From positions 25,480 through 89,479 of the forward strand of contig JBCDCY010000015.1 in NCBI GenBank assembly GCA_039180875.1: a stretch of 64,000 bases of DNA, written 5' to 3'. This document shows, one piece after another, positions 1-8,534 of the stretch (positions are counted from its first letter, which is position 1; each line of letters opens with the position of its first letter). Made by a program: the position numbers and the translations under genes. The notes below the pieces were generated by a model. It did not search any database. It was not told the origin of the DNA and saw only the letters and a program-made list of their open reading frames with translations. This DNA is from JBCDCY01 sp039180875. GTDB lineage: Bacteria > Pseudomonadota > Alphaproteobacteria > Rhodobacterales > Rhodobacteraceae.

Positions 1-974
1 TAATCGAGCGCGGCGCGGACCCGGTCCGCCTTCTCCGGCCCCACACGGGTGGGATCGGGGACGCTGGCGGTGACCGGTGCCGCCTCCTCCGGCGAGGTGC
101 CCCAGGTGACGATGGGCGCGATCTCCGTCGCGTCGATCGTCACCTCCCGATCGAACGCCGCATCGGGATCGGAGGCGAGACCGCGCCAGGCGGCGACAGC
201 CTGGTCCATTGCCGCGCCTTTCGGCGCGAATGGGCGCCCGGCGAGGTACTGAAATGTCGTCTCGTCCGGCGCCACCAGGCCGAAGCGGCCGCCGCCCTCG
301 ATCGTGAGATTGCAGAGGGTGAGCCGCCCTTCCATCGACAGCCCATCGACGACGGGCCCGGCATATTCCACCGCATGGCCCCGCGCCCCGTCGGCGCCGA
401 GCTTGGCGATCCAGCCGAGCGCCACGTCCTTTGCCCCGACGCCCGGGCCGAGGCGCCCGTCCACCCGGATGCGCATGGTCTTCGGCCGCTGCTGCCAGAT
501 AGCCTGGGTGGCGAGCACATGGGCCACCTCGGTCGCGCCAATGCCGAAGGCGATGGAGCCGAAGGCGCCGTGGGTCGAGGTGTGGCTGTCGCCGCAGGTA
601 ATGACGAGGCCCGGCAGGGTGATCCCCTGCTCTGGCCCGATCACGTGCACGATGCCCTGGCGCGGGTCGGTGAGGTCGAAGCAGGTGATGCCGTGCTGCG
701 CGGTATTCTCGATCAGGGTCTCGATCATGCGCCGCACGTCGGGATCGGCGATCGCCACCCGGTCCCTTGTCGGCGCGTAGTGATCGGCGACGCCGAAGGT
801 GAGCTCCGGCCGCATCACCGATAGCCCGCGTCCGGCGAGTTTGCGGAAGGCGTGGTGCGAGCCTTCGTGCACCAGATGCCGGTCGACCCAGAGGAGCGCT
901 GCGCCGTCCTCCCGCGTATGGATGGCGTGCGCCTGCCAGAGGCGCTCGAACAGGGTGCGGGGCGGGCTGGTCAC
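1..974 (-). CDS. leuC: 3-isopropylmalate dehydratase large subunit family protein (LeuC-like), partial
   Basis: The gene reads leftward and runs off the window edge, so about 324 N-terminal residues are visible. They match the LeuC/homoaconitase large-subunit family: an N-terminal DRHLVHE block, then RQGIVHVIGPEQG, CGDSHTSTHGAFG and SMEGR. The cysteines that bind the 4Fe-4S cluster in this family lie near the C-terminus, outside the window. The start is GTG; it overlaps the stop of the upstream GntR gene (GTGA), which suggests translational coupling. The family catalyses dehydration and rehydration of malate-type acids. Because it is paired with a regulator and faces a hydantoinase/lyase operon, I infer a catabolic paralogue rather than the leucine-pathway enzyme. 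A small-subunit (LeuD-like) gene would be expected just beyond the edge. Confidence 0.85.
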   Translation of the reverse strand, partial: MTSPPRTLFERLWQAHAIHTREDGAALLWVDRHLVHEGSHHAFRKLAGRGLSVMRPELTFGVADHYAPTRDRVAIADPDVRRMIETLIENTAQHGITCFDLTDPRQGIVHVIGPEQGITLPGLVITCGDSHTSTHGAFGSIAFGIGATEVAHVLATQAIWQQRPKTMRIRVDGRLGPGVGAKDVALGWIAKLGADGARGHAVEYAGPVVDGLSMEGRLTLCNLTIEGGGRFGLVAPDETTFQYLAGRPFAPKGAAMDQAVAAWRGLASDPDAAFDREVTIDATEIAPIVTWGTSPEEAAPVTASVPDPTRVGPEKADRVRAALD

Positions 975-1765
975 GGCCGCTCCTCCGCCGCTTGGGCGGT
1001 CATCACCGGCTCCCAATGGCGGGTCTCGTCGCCGCCGACCCGGGCGAGCTGCATCTCCAGTCGGAACATATCGGGGCGGTATAGGGCGGAGAGATGCTCG
1101 ACACCACGCCCCTCCGCATCGCGCACCACCCGGGTGAGGGAGAGCAGCGCCGAGCCCACCGAGACGCCGAGCGCCGCCGCCACGTCGGGCGAGGCGAGGA
1201 TCGCCGTCACGGTTTGGGAGGCATTGTCGACCATCACGCCGCCCCTCTCCAGCAATCTGAACAGCGGCGTCGTGGCGAGATCGGCCTCGGAATAGTTGAG
1301 CGCAATCGCCTCCGGCACATGGGTCGTGAGGTGGGAAAACGGCCGCCCGTCCAGCATCCGGACCCGGACGGCGGTCTGCACCTTCTCCTCCGCCGCCAGG
1401 CCGAGCGCACTCGCCACCGTTGTCGGCGCTGGACCGTAGGAGAACGAGAGCAGCCGCGCCGTCGTGTCCCGCCCCATCTGCACGATCTGCGGGATCAGCG
1501 TCGCCATGTCCGCCGCAATCGCCGCGGGCCGGGCGGCGGCGGTGACGACGGAGCCCGCGCCCGCCCGCTTTTCGATCAGACCGTCGGCCGCCAGGCTCTC
1601 CAACGCCCGGCGCACCGTGACGCGAGAGACGCCGTGCATCTCCGCCAAGCGCTGCTCGCCCGGCAGAGGCGCGCCGGAGGCGAAGCGCCCGCCGGTGATA
1701 TCGTCCCGCAACAGCAGGTAGACGCGCCGCGCCTTGCCGCCCTCCGGCAGGATCCCCGTGGCCAT
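971..1765 (-). CDS. GntR family transcriptional regulator (HutC subfamily, UTRA domain)
   Basis: A 264-residue regulator. Residues about 12-75 form a winged helix-turn-helix (PGEQRLAEMHGVSRVTVRRA, then GLIEKR), and about 95-255 look like a UTRA effector-binding domain, so it belongs to the HutC branch. I chose the ATG at 1765 because a strong GGAGGAGGG lies just upstream; an in-frame ATG at 1825 would add 20 unlikely residues. Its stop overlaps the LeuC-family start. It is divergent from the HyuB operon, so it probably represses both transcripts from the shared intergenic region in response to a pathway metabolite. The effector is unknown. Confidence 0.88.
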   Translation of the reverse strand: MATGILPEGGKARRVYLLLRDDITGGRFASGAPLPGEQRLAEMHGVSRVTVRRALESLAADGLIEKRAGAGSVVTAAARPAAIAADMATLIPQIVQMGRDTTARLLSFSYGPAPTTVASALGLAAEEKVQTAVRVRMLDGRPFSHLTTHVPEAIALNYSEADLATTPLFRLLERGGVMVDNASQTVTAILASPDVAAALGVSVGSALLSLTRVVRDAEGRGVEHLSALYRPDMFRLEMQLARVGGDETRHWEPVMTAQAAEERP

Positions 1766-1933
1766 CTCGCCCAAATGCCGCCCTCCTCCGCCTTGGGAGC
1801 CTAAGATCGTTTTTTTGCTATGCAAGATCTTTCTCAGGAAATACCATCAAACCGTGCTGATCCTACGGACTAAATCTGTCTTACAAAATGTACATGTGTG
1901 CGGGGCGCATCGCCCGGCTGGAGACGTAGCGCC
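1766..1933. promoter_or_regulatory. Divergent promoter/operator region between GntR gene and HyuB operon
   Basis: This 168-base gap between divergent genes is much more AT-rich than its surroundings. It holds the perfect 8-base palindrome ATGTACAT at 1888-1895, about 39 bases before the HyuB start, and a T-run at about 1810-1816. It probably carries both promoters and the GntR operator. No exact -35/-10 pair can be assigned with confidence. Confidence 0.5.
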
Positions 1934-3628
1934 GTGAGCCAGGACATCGACCCGATCACCCTCGCCGTCCTCGCCGGGCGGCTCGAGCAGATCGCGGACG
2001 AGATGGACGCGACGCTGTTCCGCGCCGCCTTCAACCCGATCATCGCTGAGGCCCATGACGCGAGCCACGGCCTCTACCATCCGACGACCGGCGACACGCT
2101 CATCCAGGGCAAGAGCGGTCTGCCGATCTTCGTCGGCGTGATGGCCTTCGCCGTGCAGGCGGTGATCGCCAAGGCGGCGGAGGCCAGCGATCAAGCGGAC
2201 GGCGACATCTGGATCTTCAACGACGCCCATCTCGGCGGCACCCACCTTTCCGACATGCGGCTGGTGCGGCCGTACTATTGGCGGGGGGAGCTCTTCTGTT
2301 ACCTCGCCTCCGTCGGGCACTGGCATGACGTCGGCGGCGCCGTGCCCGGGAACTACAACCCGGCGGCGACGGATGCCTTTCAGGAGGCGTTCGTGCTGCC
2401 CCCCGTGCGCCTCGCCCGCCGGGGAGAGACGCAGCAGGACATCGTCGACATCGTGCTCCGCAACACGCGCCTGCCGCAATCGGCGATGGGGGACCTGAAC
2501 GGCCAGCTCGGCGCCCTCGACCTCGGCGTCCGGCGGATGGACGAGGTGTTGGGGGAGTACGGTGCCGACACCGTCAGCGCCGTCCTCGCCGCTCTCGCCG
2601 ACCGGGCCGAGACCCTGATGCGGGCAGAGCTCGCGACGCTGCCAGATGGGCGGTGGGAGGCGGAGGACTTCCTCGACAACGACGGCATCAGCCCCGAGCC
2701 CCTGCCGATCCGTGTGGCTTTGGAGATCCGGGACGGCGCCATGGCGCTCGACTTCGCTGGCAGCGCCCCGGTGACTGCGGGGCCGGTCAACATCGCCCGG
2801 CCGACAGCGATCGCGACCGCTTATGTGGCGATCAAGCACCTCTTCCCCGATCTGCCGGCCAATGCCGGCGTCCTCCGCCCCGTCGACATCCGCATTCCGG
2901 AGGGAACGCTCTTGTCGGCGGAGTTCCCGGCCCCGGTCGGCGGCTATACCGAGACGATCCTCAGGATGATCGACGTCATCTTTTCCGCCATGGCCCAGGC
3001 GGCGCCGGAGCGGGCGGTGGCCAACGCCTACGGCACGATCAACGCCCTCTCCATCGCCGGGCGGCGGGCGAACGGCGCGCCGTGGGTGATGTTCAGCTTC
3101 TACGGCGGCGGCCATGGCGGCACGCCGGAGGGCGACGGCCTCAACCACGGCAACGCGCCGATCTCCACCGCCACGATCCCGCCGCTGGAGATCCTCGAGG
3201 CCGCCTATCCGGTGATGTTCCGCCAATGGGCGCTTCGCCCCGACAGCGCCGGGGCGGGTCGGCACCGCGGCGGCCTCGGCGCCGTCTACGAGATCGAGGT
3301 GCTGGAGGAGGAGGCCCAGGCGTTCCTGTTCGGCGAGCGGGGCCTTTATCCCCCGGCGGGCGTCGCCGGGGGCGATACAGCCGCTTGCAACCGCTTCGCC
3401 TTTGAACAGGCGGAGGGCTGGGAGACGCCGCCGCTTACCTCGAAAATGCTCGGCATGAAGCTCCACCGCGGCCAGGCGGTGCGGCTGGAGACCCCCGGCG
3501 GGGGCGGCTACGGCGCCGCGGCCGAACGGACGCCGCGAGAGGTCGCCCGGGACGTCGCCCTCGGCTATCTGAGCGCGGAGGCGGCAACAGAAGCCTACGG
3601 TGCGGCCTGGAAGGACGCGGTGGAATGA
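1934..3628 (+). CDS. hyuB: Hydantoinase B / oxoprolinase family protein
   Basis: A 564-residue HyuB-family subunit. These proteins pair with HyuA for ATP-dependent opening of cyclic amides (N-methylhydantoin, hydantoins, 5-oxoproline) or for acetone/acetophenone carboxylase-type reactions. Visible family features are DPITLAVLAGRLEQIADEMD at the N-terminus, AEAHDASHGLYHP, FNDAHLGGTHLSDMRLV, and a C-terminal GGGGYG. I chose the GTG at 1934 because GGAG lies 10 bases upstream and the family usually begins near this DPIT motif; an upstream GTG at 1898 is less likely. It overlaps HyuA by four bases (ATGA). Substrate specificity cannot be read from the sequence. Confidence 0.92.
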   Translation: MSQDIDPITLAVLAGRLEQIADEMDATLFRAAFNPIIAEAHDASHGLYHPTTGDTLIQGKSGLPIFVGVMAFAVQAVIAKAAEASDQADGDIWIFNDAHLGGTHLSDMRLVRPYYWRGELFCYLASVGHWHDVGGAVPGNYNPAATDAFQEAFVLPPVRLARRGETQQDIVDIVLRNTRLPQSAMGDLNGQLGALDLGVRRMDEVLGEYGADTVSAVLAALADRAETLMRAELATLPDGRWEAEDFLDNDGISPEPLPIRVALEIRDGAMALDFAGSAPVTAGPVNIARPTAIATAYVAIKHLFPDLPANAGVLRPVDIRIPEGTLLSAEFPAPVGGYTETILRMIDVIFSAMAQAAPERAVANAYGTINALSIAGRRANGAPWVMFSFYGGGHGGTPEGDGLNHGNAPISTATIPPLEILEAAYPVMFRQWALRPDSAGAGRHRGGLGAVYEIEVLEEEAQAFLFGERGLYPPAGVAGGDTAACNRFAFEQAEGWETPPLTSKMLGMKLHRGQAVRLETPGGGGYGAAAERTPREVARDVALGYLSAEAATEAYGAAWKDAVE

Positions 3629-5694
3629 GCCGAAAGGTCGTGGGCATCGACGTCGGCGGCACCTTCACCGACGTCTTCATCCTGGATGAGGCGACGGGCC
3701 GGACCGAGGTCGCCAAGGTGCCGACCACCCGGCCCGACCAATCCGCCGGCTTCCTCGCGGGCATCGCCGCGCGGGTGGACGACCTCTCCGACCTCGCCGT
3801 GGTGGTGCACGGCACGACGGCCGGCACCAATGCGCTATTGGAGCGGAAGGGCGCCCGGATCGGTGTCATCACCACGGCCGGTCTGCGCGACGTGCTGGAG
3901 ATGCGCCGCCGCGACCGGCCGCGGACCTGGGGGCTGCGCGGCAACTTCGCGCCCATCGCGCGGCGCGACCTGCGCCTCGAGGTGCCGGAGCGGACGCTCG
4001 CCGACGGCAGCATCCGCACACCAGTTGACCTCGACGCTGTCCGCGCCGCCGCCGAACAGCTGCGGGCGGCCGGTTGCGAGGCGGTCGCCATCCTCTTCGC
4101 CAACGCCTACGCCAATGGCGAGAACGAGCGTCGGTCGGCGGAGGCCGTGCGCGCCCTCTGGCCCAACGCCCACGTCGCCGCCTCCTCCGAGATCCTGCCC
4201 GAGATCCGGGAGTTCGAGCGCTTCTCCACCACCGCACTCAACGCCTACCTGCAGCCCGAGGTCGCCGGCTATCTCGCGCGGCTGGAGGAGGCGCTGAGCA
4301 CCGGCGGCTTCACCGGCGAGTTCCTGATTGTGCAATCCAATGGCGGGGTGATGAGCGTTGAGAGCGCACGGCGCCTGCCCGTCCGCACCGCCCTCTCCGG
4401 CCCCGCCGCCGGGGTGATCGCCGCGGGCCATATCGCAGCGAGCGCCGGCTTTCCCAACGTGGTCACCGGCGATATGGGCGGCACCAGCTTCGACGTCGCG
4501 CTGATCGCCGACGGCAAGAGCGTGCTGAGCCCCGAGACCAGCATCGACTTCGGCCTGGTCGTCCGCACCCCGATGATCGAGATCGCGACGATCGGCGCGG
4601 GCGGCGGCTCCATCGCTTGGGTCGACAAGGGCGGGCTGCTCAACATCGGGCCGGAAAGCGCCGGCTCCAACCCCGGGCCCGCCGCCTATGGCCGCGGCAA
4701 TACCCGGCCGACGGTGACCGACGCCAACGTCACCCTCGGCCGGATCGACGCAAACCGCCCAATCGGCGACGGCCTCGACCGGCTGGACCTGGAGGCGGCC
4801 CGCGCGGCCATCGACGCGGAGGTGGGCGCGCCCCTCGGCCTCACGACCGAAGCGGCGGCCGAGGCCATTCTCGCCGTCGCCAACGCCCGCATGGCCGGCG
4901 CCATCCGCCTGGTCTCCATCGAGCGGGGCTTCGATCCCAAGGCCTTCGCCTTCATGCCCTTCGGCGGCGGGGGGGCGCTGCACGCCGGCGCCATGCTGCG
5001 GGGTGTCGGCCTCGCCCGGGCGCTGGTGCCGCGCTATCCCGGTGTCACCTCGGCCCTGGGATGCGTGATCGCCGATATGCGCCACGATTTCGTGCAGACG
5101 GTGAACGCAGCGGTCGATGCGGTGGAGGGCGCGGCGCTCGCCGACCTCATTCAGGGCCACCGGGCGGCGGGGATGGCGTTGCTCGACGCCGCACGCTCCT
5201 CCTTCGCGCGGCGAGATCTGCTGGTGGAGCTCGACATGGCCTATCTCGGCCAGACCCACACGGTCGCGGTGCCGATCACCATCGAGGTGGGGGACGAAGC
5301 GGTCGCCCCGCCGACGCAGGAGGCGATCGAAGCGGCCTTCGACCGAACCTATCGGCAAACCTACGGCCGGCTGCTGCCCGGCGGCACGCGGCGGATCATC
5401 AACCTGCGCACCGCCGTCATCGGGCGCCGGCCGAAATTCGACCTTCGCACCCTTGGGCCGGCGGAGGGGGGCAGCGTCGACCAGGCGCTCCGCGGTCACC
5501 GCCAGGTGCACTTCGACGATGCCTGGCAGGAGACGGCGATCTACGACCGTCTGGCCCTGCCGGTCGGCGCCGTGATCCCAGGCCCGGCGATCCTGGAGCA
5601 GCCTGATGCGACGATCCTGATCGAGCCCGGTCTCGCCGGCACCGTCGACGATTTCGGCAACGTGGTGATCGCGGCGGTGGAGGAGGCAGCATGA
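3625..5694 (+). CDS. hyuA: Hydantoinase A / oxoprolinase family protein
   Basis: A 689-residue HyuA-family subunit, the ATP-binding partner of HyuB. The actin-like ATPase start GIDVGGTFTDVF lies at residues 6-17, with further family blocks VVVHGTTAGTNALLERKGA, TGDMGGTSFDVALI, IGAGGGSIAWVD and FMPFGGGGALHA, and a C-terminal hydantoinase A domain ending GPAILEQPDATI. Its length is normal. It starts inside the HyuB stop and its own stop overlaps the next start by four bases, so HyuB, HyuA and the isochorismatase-fold protein are translated as one unit. The expected role is ATP-dependent hydrolysis of a cyclic amide or imide; a carboxylase-like role cannot be excluded. Confidence 0.93.
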   Translation: MSRKVVGIDVGGTFTDVFILDEATGRTEVAKVPTTRPDQSAGFLAGIAARVDDLSDLAVVVHGTTAGTNALLERKGARIGVITTAGLRDVLEMRRRDRPRTWGLRGNFAPIARRDLRLEVPERTLADGSIRTPVDLDAVRAAAEQLRAAGCEAVAILFANAYANGENERRSAEAVRALWPNAHVAASSEILPEIREFERFSTTALNAYLQPEVAGYLARLEEALSTGGFTGEFLIVQSNGGVMSVESARRLPVRTALSGPAAGVIAAGHIAASAGFPNVVTGDMGGTSFDVALIADGKSVLSPETSIDFGLVVRTPMIEIATIGAGGGSIAWVDKGGLLNIGPESAGSNPGPAAYGRGNTRPTVTDANVTLGRIDANRPIGDGLDRLDLEAARAAIDAEVGAPLGLTTEAAAEAILAVANARMAGAIRLVSIERGFDPKAFAFMPFGGGGALHAGAMLRGVGLARALVPRYPGVTSALGCVIADMRHDFVQTVNAAVDAVEGAALADLIQGHRAAGMALLDAARSSFARRDLLVELDMAYLGQTHTVAVPITIEVGDEAVAPPTQEAIEAAFDRTYRQTYGRLLPGGTRRIINLRTAVIGRRPKFDLRTLGPAEGGSVDQALRGHRQVHFDDAWQETAIYDRLALPVGAVIPGPAILEQPDATILIEPGLAGTVDDFGNVVIAAVEEAA

Positions 5695-6305
5695 GCGACA
5701 GCATCGACCCCACTCGAACCGCGCTGCTGACCATCGACCTGCAGAACGACTTCCTGCACCCCGACGGCGCCTATGGCCGGGCCGGTCAGACGGCGGAGGC
5801 GATCACCGCCCTGCCGGCGCGGATCCGACCCCTGGTCGACGCCCTCCGCGGCCGGGGCGGGACCTATATCTCGGCCCAGTTTACCCTGGTGCCCCGCCCC
5901 GACGGCATGCCGCTGATCTCGCCGCACCTGAAGGCCCTCCGCCCCTTCCTCGGCCCCGGCGACTTCGCGCCAGGCAGCTTCGGCCATGGGCTGGTCGAGG
6001 CTCTTGCGCCCGCAGATTTCACCATCGAAAAAGTTGCGTATTCAGCATTTTACCAGACGCAGCTCGAGTACGTTATGAAAGCAGTCGGCATTGAAAGCCT
6101 GATCGTCGGCGGCATCGTCAGCAACGGGGGAGTGGCCAGCACCCTCCGCGACGCCCATCTCCGCGACATCTCCACGGTGATGCTGAGCGACGGCTGCGCG
6201 GCGTTTCGGGCGGAGGTGCACGACGCCACCCTCCTCTCCCTCTCCAGCGTCACCCGGCAGATGACCTGCGCCGAGGCCCTGGCGATGATCGAGGCGGCGC
6301 CATGA
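5691..6305 (+). CDS. Isochorismatase family protein lacking the catalytic cysteine
   Basis: A 204-residue isochorismatase-like hydrolase. The family Asp is Asp16 in TIDLQNDFLHPDG and the Lys is Lys114 in IEKVAYSAF. In the amidase branch the third residue is a cysteine in a motif like TNxCVxxT. Here the motif reads SNGGVAST, so glycine 147 replaces it, as in true isochorismatases such as EntB and PhzD. The protein may therefore hydrolyse something other than an amide, or use altered chemistry. It overlaps HyuA upstream and the lyase gene downstream by four bases each. Family confidence is high; the reaction is unknown. Confidence 0.88.
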   Translation: MSDSIDPTRTALLTIDLQNDFLHPDGAYGRAGQTAEAITALPARIRPLVDALRGRGGTYISAQFTLVPRPDGMPLISPHLKALRPFLGPGDFAPGSFGHGLVEALAPADFTIEKVAYSAFYQTQLEYVMKAVGIESLIVGGIVSNGGVASTLRDAHLRDISTVMLSDGCAAFRAEVHDATLLSLSSVTRQMTCAEALAMIEAAP

Positions 6306-7168
6306 GCCTCCGCCAGCGCCTTGCCGAGGATCGGATCCTGGTCGCCCCCGGGGTCTATGACGGCCTGACGGCCCTGATCGCGGCGGAGGCGGGGTTCGAG
6401 GCGCTCTACCTCTCCGGCGCGGCGGTGGCCTACACCCGCCTCGGCCGACCCGATATCGGCCTCTCCACCATGGGCGAGATGGCGGAAACCATGGCCTTGA
6501 TCCGCGACCGGGTGGACCGGCCGGTGATCATCGACGCCGATACGGGCTTCGGCAATGCGCTGAACGCCCAGCGCACCATGCGGGTCTACGAGCGAGCCGG
6601 GGCCAACGCGCTGCAGATCGAGGATCAGGTTTCTCCCAAGCGCTGCGGGCACTTGGCGGATAAAGCGCTGATCTCGGCTGAGGAGATGGTCGGCAAGATC
6701 CAGGCCATGGCCGACGCCCGACGCTCGGCCGAGACCCTGATCATCGCCCGCACCGACGCCATCGCGGTGGAGGGGATCGCGGCGGCGCTCGATCGGGCGG
6801 AGCGCTACGCCGAAGCCGGCGCCGATGCCCTGTTCGTGGAGGCACCCCGCTCCGGCGACGACCTCGCCCGCATCGCCGCGACCTTCGGCGGGCGCATCCC
6901 CCTCCTCGCCAACATGGTCGAAGGGGGCACGACGCCGATGCGGACCGCCGAGGATCTGCAGCGGGCGGGCTTCTCCATCGTGATCTTCCCCGGCGGCATC
7001 GTCCGGGCGCTCGCGTACGCTGCGCGGGACTACTACGCGAGCCTGGCGGCCGCCGGCTCCAACACCCCATTCGCCGACCGGATGTTCGACTTTGCTGGCC
7101 TCAACGACCTGATCGGGACAGACGAGATGCTGGCCGCCGGCAAGCGTTACGACGGCTCCAAGACCTGA
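6302..7168 (+). CDS. Isocitrate lyase/PEP mutase family lyase
   Basis: A 288-residue member of the isocitrate lyase/PEP mutase superfamily with a TIM-barrel. Metal-binding acidic residues sit in IIDADTGFGNA (Asp78, Asp80), followed by QIEDQ (Glu107), then KRCGH with Cys115. A cysteine in this mobile loop is typical of the C-C cleaving members (2-methylisocitrate lyase, 2,3-dimethylmalate lyase) rather than the mutases. It probably cleaves a 2-substituted malate-type acid into pyruvate or glyoxylate plus a second acid. It is coupled by overlap to the preceding gene, and the next gene starts one base after its stop. Confidence 0.9.
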   Translation: MSLRQRLAEDRILVAPGVYDGLTALIAAEAGFEALYLSGAAVAYTRLGRPDIGLSTMGEMAETMALIRDRVDRPVIIDADTGFGNALNAQRTMRVYERAGANALQIEDQVSPKRCGHLADKALISAEEMVGKIQAMADARRSAETLIIARTDAIAVEGIAAALDRAERYAEAGADALFVEAPRSGDDLARIAATFGGRIPLLANMVEGGTTPMRTAEDLQRAGFSIVIFPGGIVRALAYAARDYYASLAAAGSNTPFADRMFDFAGLNDLIGTDEMLAAGKRYDGSKT

Positions 7169-7169
7169 G

Positions 7170-8534
7170 ATGGCGGCCGTTGCCCCGGCGCCGGAGCGGT
7201 TCCCGACCGAGGTCGCGACCCTGATCATCGGCGCCGGCGCGGGGGGTCTGGTGGCCGCCCTCAGCGCCCATGCGGCGGGGGAGGAGGTGCTGGTGCTGGA
7301 GCGGGATGCACTGCCCGCCGGCTCCACCGCCCTCTCCGCCGGGTTGATCCCGGCCGCGGGTACCCGGTTCCAGGTTGCCGCCGGGATCGCAGACGGTCCC
7401 GCCACGTTCGCCGCCGATATACAGCGAAAGGCGGAGGGTGAAAACGACCCGGCCCTCGTCGACCTGCTCGCCTCCGGCGCGGCGGAGGCGATCGAGTGGC
7501 TGGCCGACGCCCACGCCCTGCCCTTCAGCCTGGTCGACGATTTCGACTATCCGGGCCACGCGCGGCGGCGGATGCACGGCCTTCCGAGCCGCTCGGGCCA
7601 GGAGCTGATCGACCGCCTCCGCGCCGCCTGCGAAGCAGCCAGCATCGACATCGTCTGCGAGGCAAGGGCCGAGACGCTCTACACCGACGGGCCGCGCATC
7701 GCCGGCGTCGGCCTGCAACGCCCGGACGGGGTGGAAGAACGCATCGGCTGCGGGCGCCTGATCCTCGCCTGCAACGGCTTCGGCGGCAATCGCGCCCGGG
7801 TGGCCCGGCACATGCCGGAGATCGCCCAGGCGCTCTGGTTCGGCCATGACGGCAACCGGGGCGAGGCGCTCGACTGGGGCGAGGCGCTTGGGGCCGCGAC
7901 CCATCATCTCGGCGCCTATCAGGGCCACGGCAACGTCGCGCATCCCCACGGCATCCTGATCACCTGGGCGGTGACTACCGAAGGCGGCGTGCAGGTGAAC
8001 CGCGCAGGCAAACGCTTCTGGGACGAGAGCCGCGGCTATTCCGAGGCCGCCCGCGCCGTCCTCGCCCAACCGGGCGGCGCGGCCTTCGCGATCTTCGACG
8101 CCCGGATCGCCGGGATCGCCCGGCAATTCGCCGACTTCCAACGGGCGGAGGAGGCAGGCGCCATCAAGTCCGCCGCCAGCGTCGAGGCCTTGGCCAAAGC
8201 CTTGGGCCTGCCAGCGGCGACGCTCGCCGAGACCATCTCCGGCCTCCCCGCCGGGGGCATCGACTCGTTCGGCCGGCGCTTTCCCGAGACACCGCTGGCG
8301 CCGCCCTTCTGCGGCGTGCGGGTCACCGGAGCGCTTTTCCACACCCAAGGGGGCCTTCTGGTGGACGGCGGCGCCCGGGTGCGGCGCCCGGACGGCAGCA
8401 GCTTTCCCAACCTCTATGCCGTGGGCGGTGCCGCCTGCGGCGTTTCGGGTGCGGGCGATGCCGGATACCTGTCGGGCAACGGTCTGCTGAGCGCCGTCGT
8501 CCTCGGGCGGATCGCCGGGCGGGCCGGCGCTTAG
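7170..8534 (+). CDS. FAD-dependent oxidoreductase (fumarate reductase/succinate dehydrogenase flavoprotein-like)
   Basis: A 454-residue FAD_binding_2 protein. The dinucleotide motif GAGAGG is at residues 21-26, followed by an acidic strand end VLVLERD; the C-terminal FAD-contact region reads NLYAVGGAACGVSG then GDAGYLSGNGLL. It resembles soluble flavoproteins such as tricarballylate dehydrogenase and 3-ketosteroid dehydrogenases, which desaturate next to carbonyl or carboxyl groups. In this operon I infer desaturation of a substituted succinate-type intermediate. There is no signal peptide. Its 3' end overlaps the convergent gene by four bases. Confidence 0.85.
   Translation: MAAVAPAPERFPTEVATLIIGAGAGGLVAALSAHAAGEEVLVLERDALPAGSTALSAGLIPAAGTRFQVAAGIADGPATFAADIQRKAEGENDPALVDLLASGAAEAIEWLADAHALPFSLVDDFDYPGHARRRMHGLPSRSGQELIDRLRAACEAASIDIVCEARAETLYTDGPRIAGVGLQRPDGVEERIGCGRLILACNGFGGNRARVARHMPEIAQALWFGHDGNRGEALDWGEALGAATHHLGAYQGHGNVAHPHGILITWAVTTEGGVQVNRAGKRFWDESRGYSEAARAVLAQPGGAAFAIFDARIAGIARQFADFQRAEEAGAIKSAASVEALAKALGLPAATLAETISGLPAGGIDSFGRRFPETPLAPPFCGVRVTGALFHTQGGLLVDGGARVRRPDGSSFPNLYAVGGAACGVSGAGDAGYLSGNGLLSAVVLGRIAGRAGA

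Noticed and set aside
1..974. Leucine biosynthesis role for the LeuC-family gene
   Set aside because: Not excluded, but no other leu genes are in view and it is coupled to a GntR regulator facing a catabolic operon, so I did not adopt it as the main reading.
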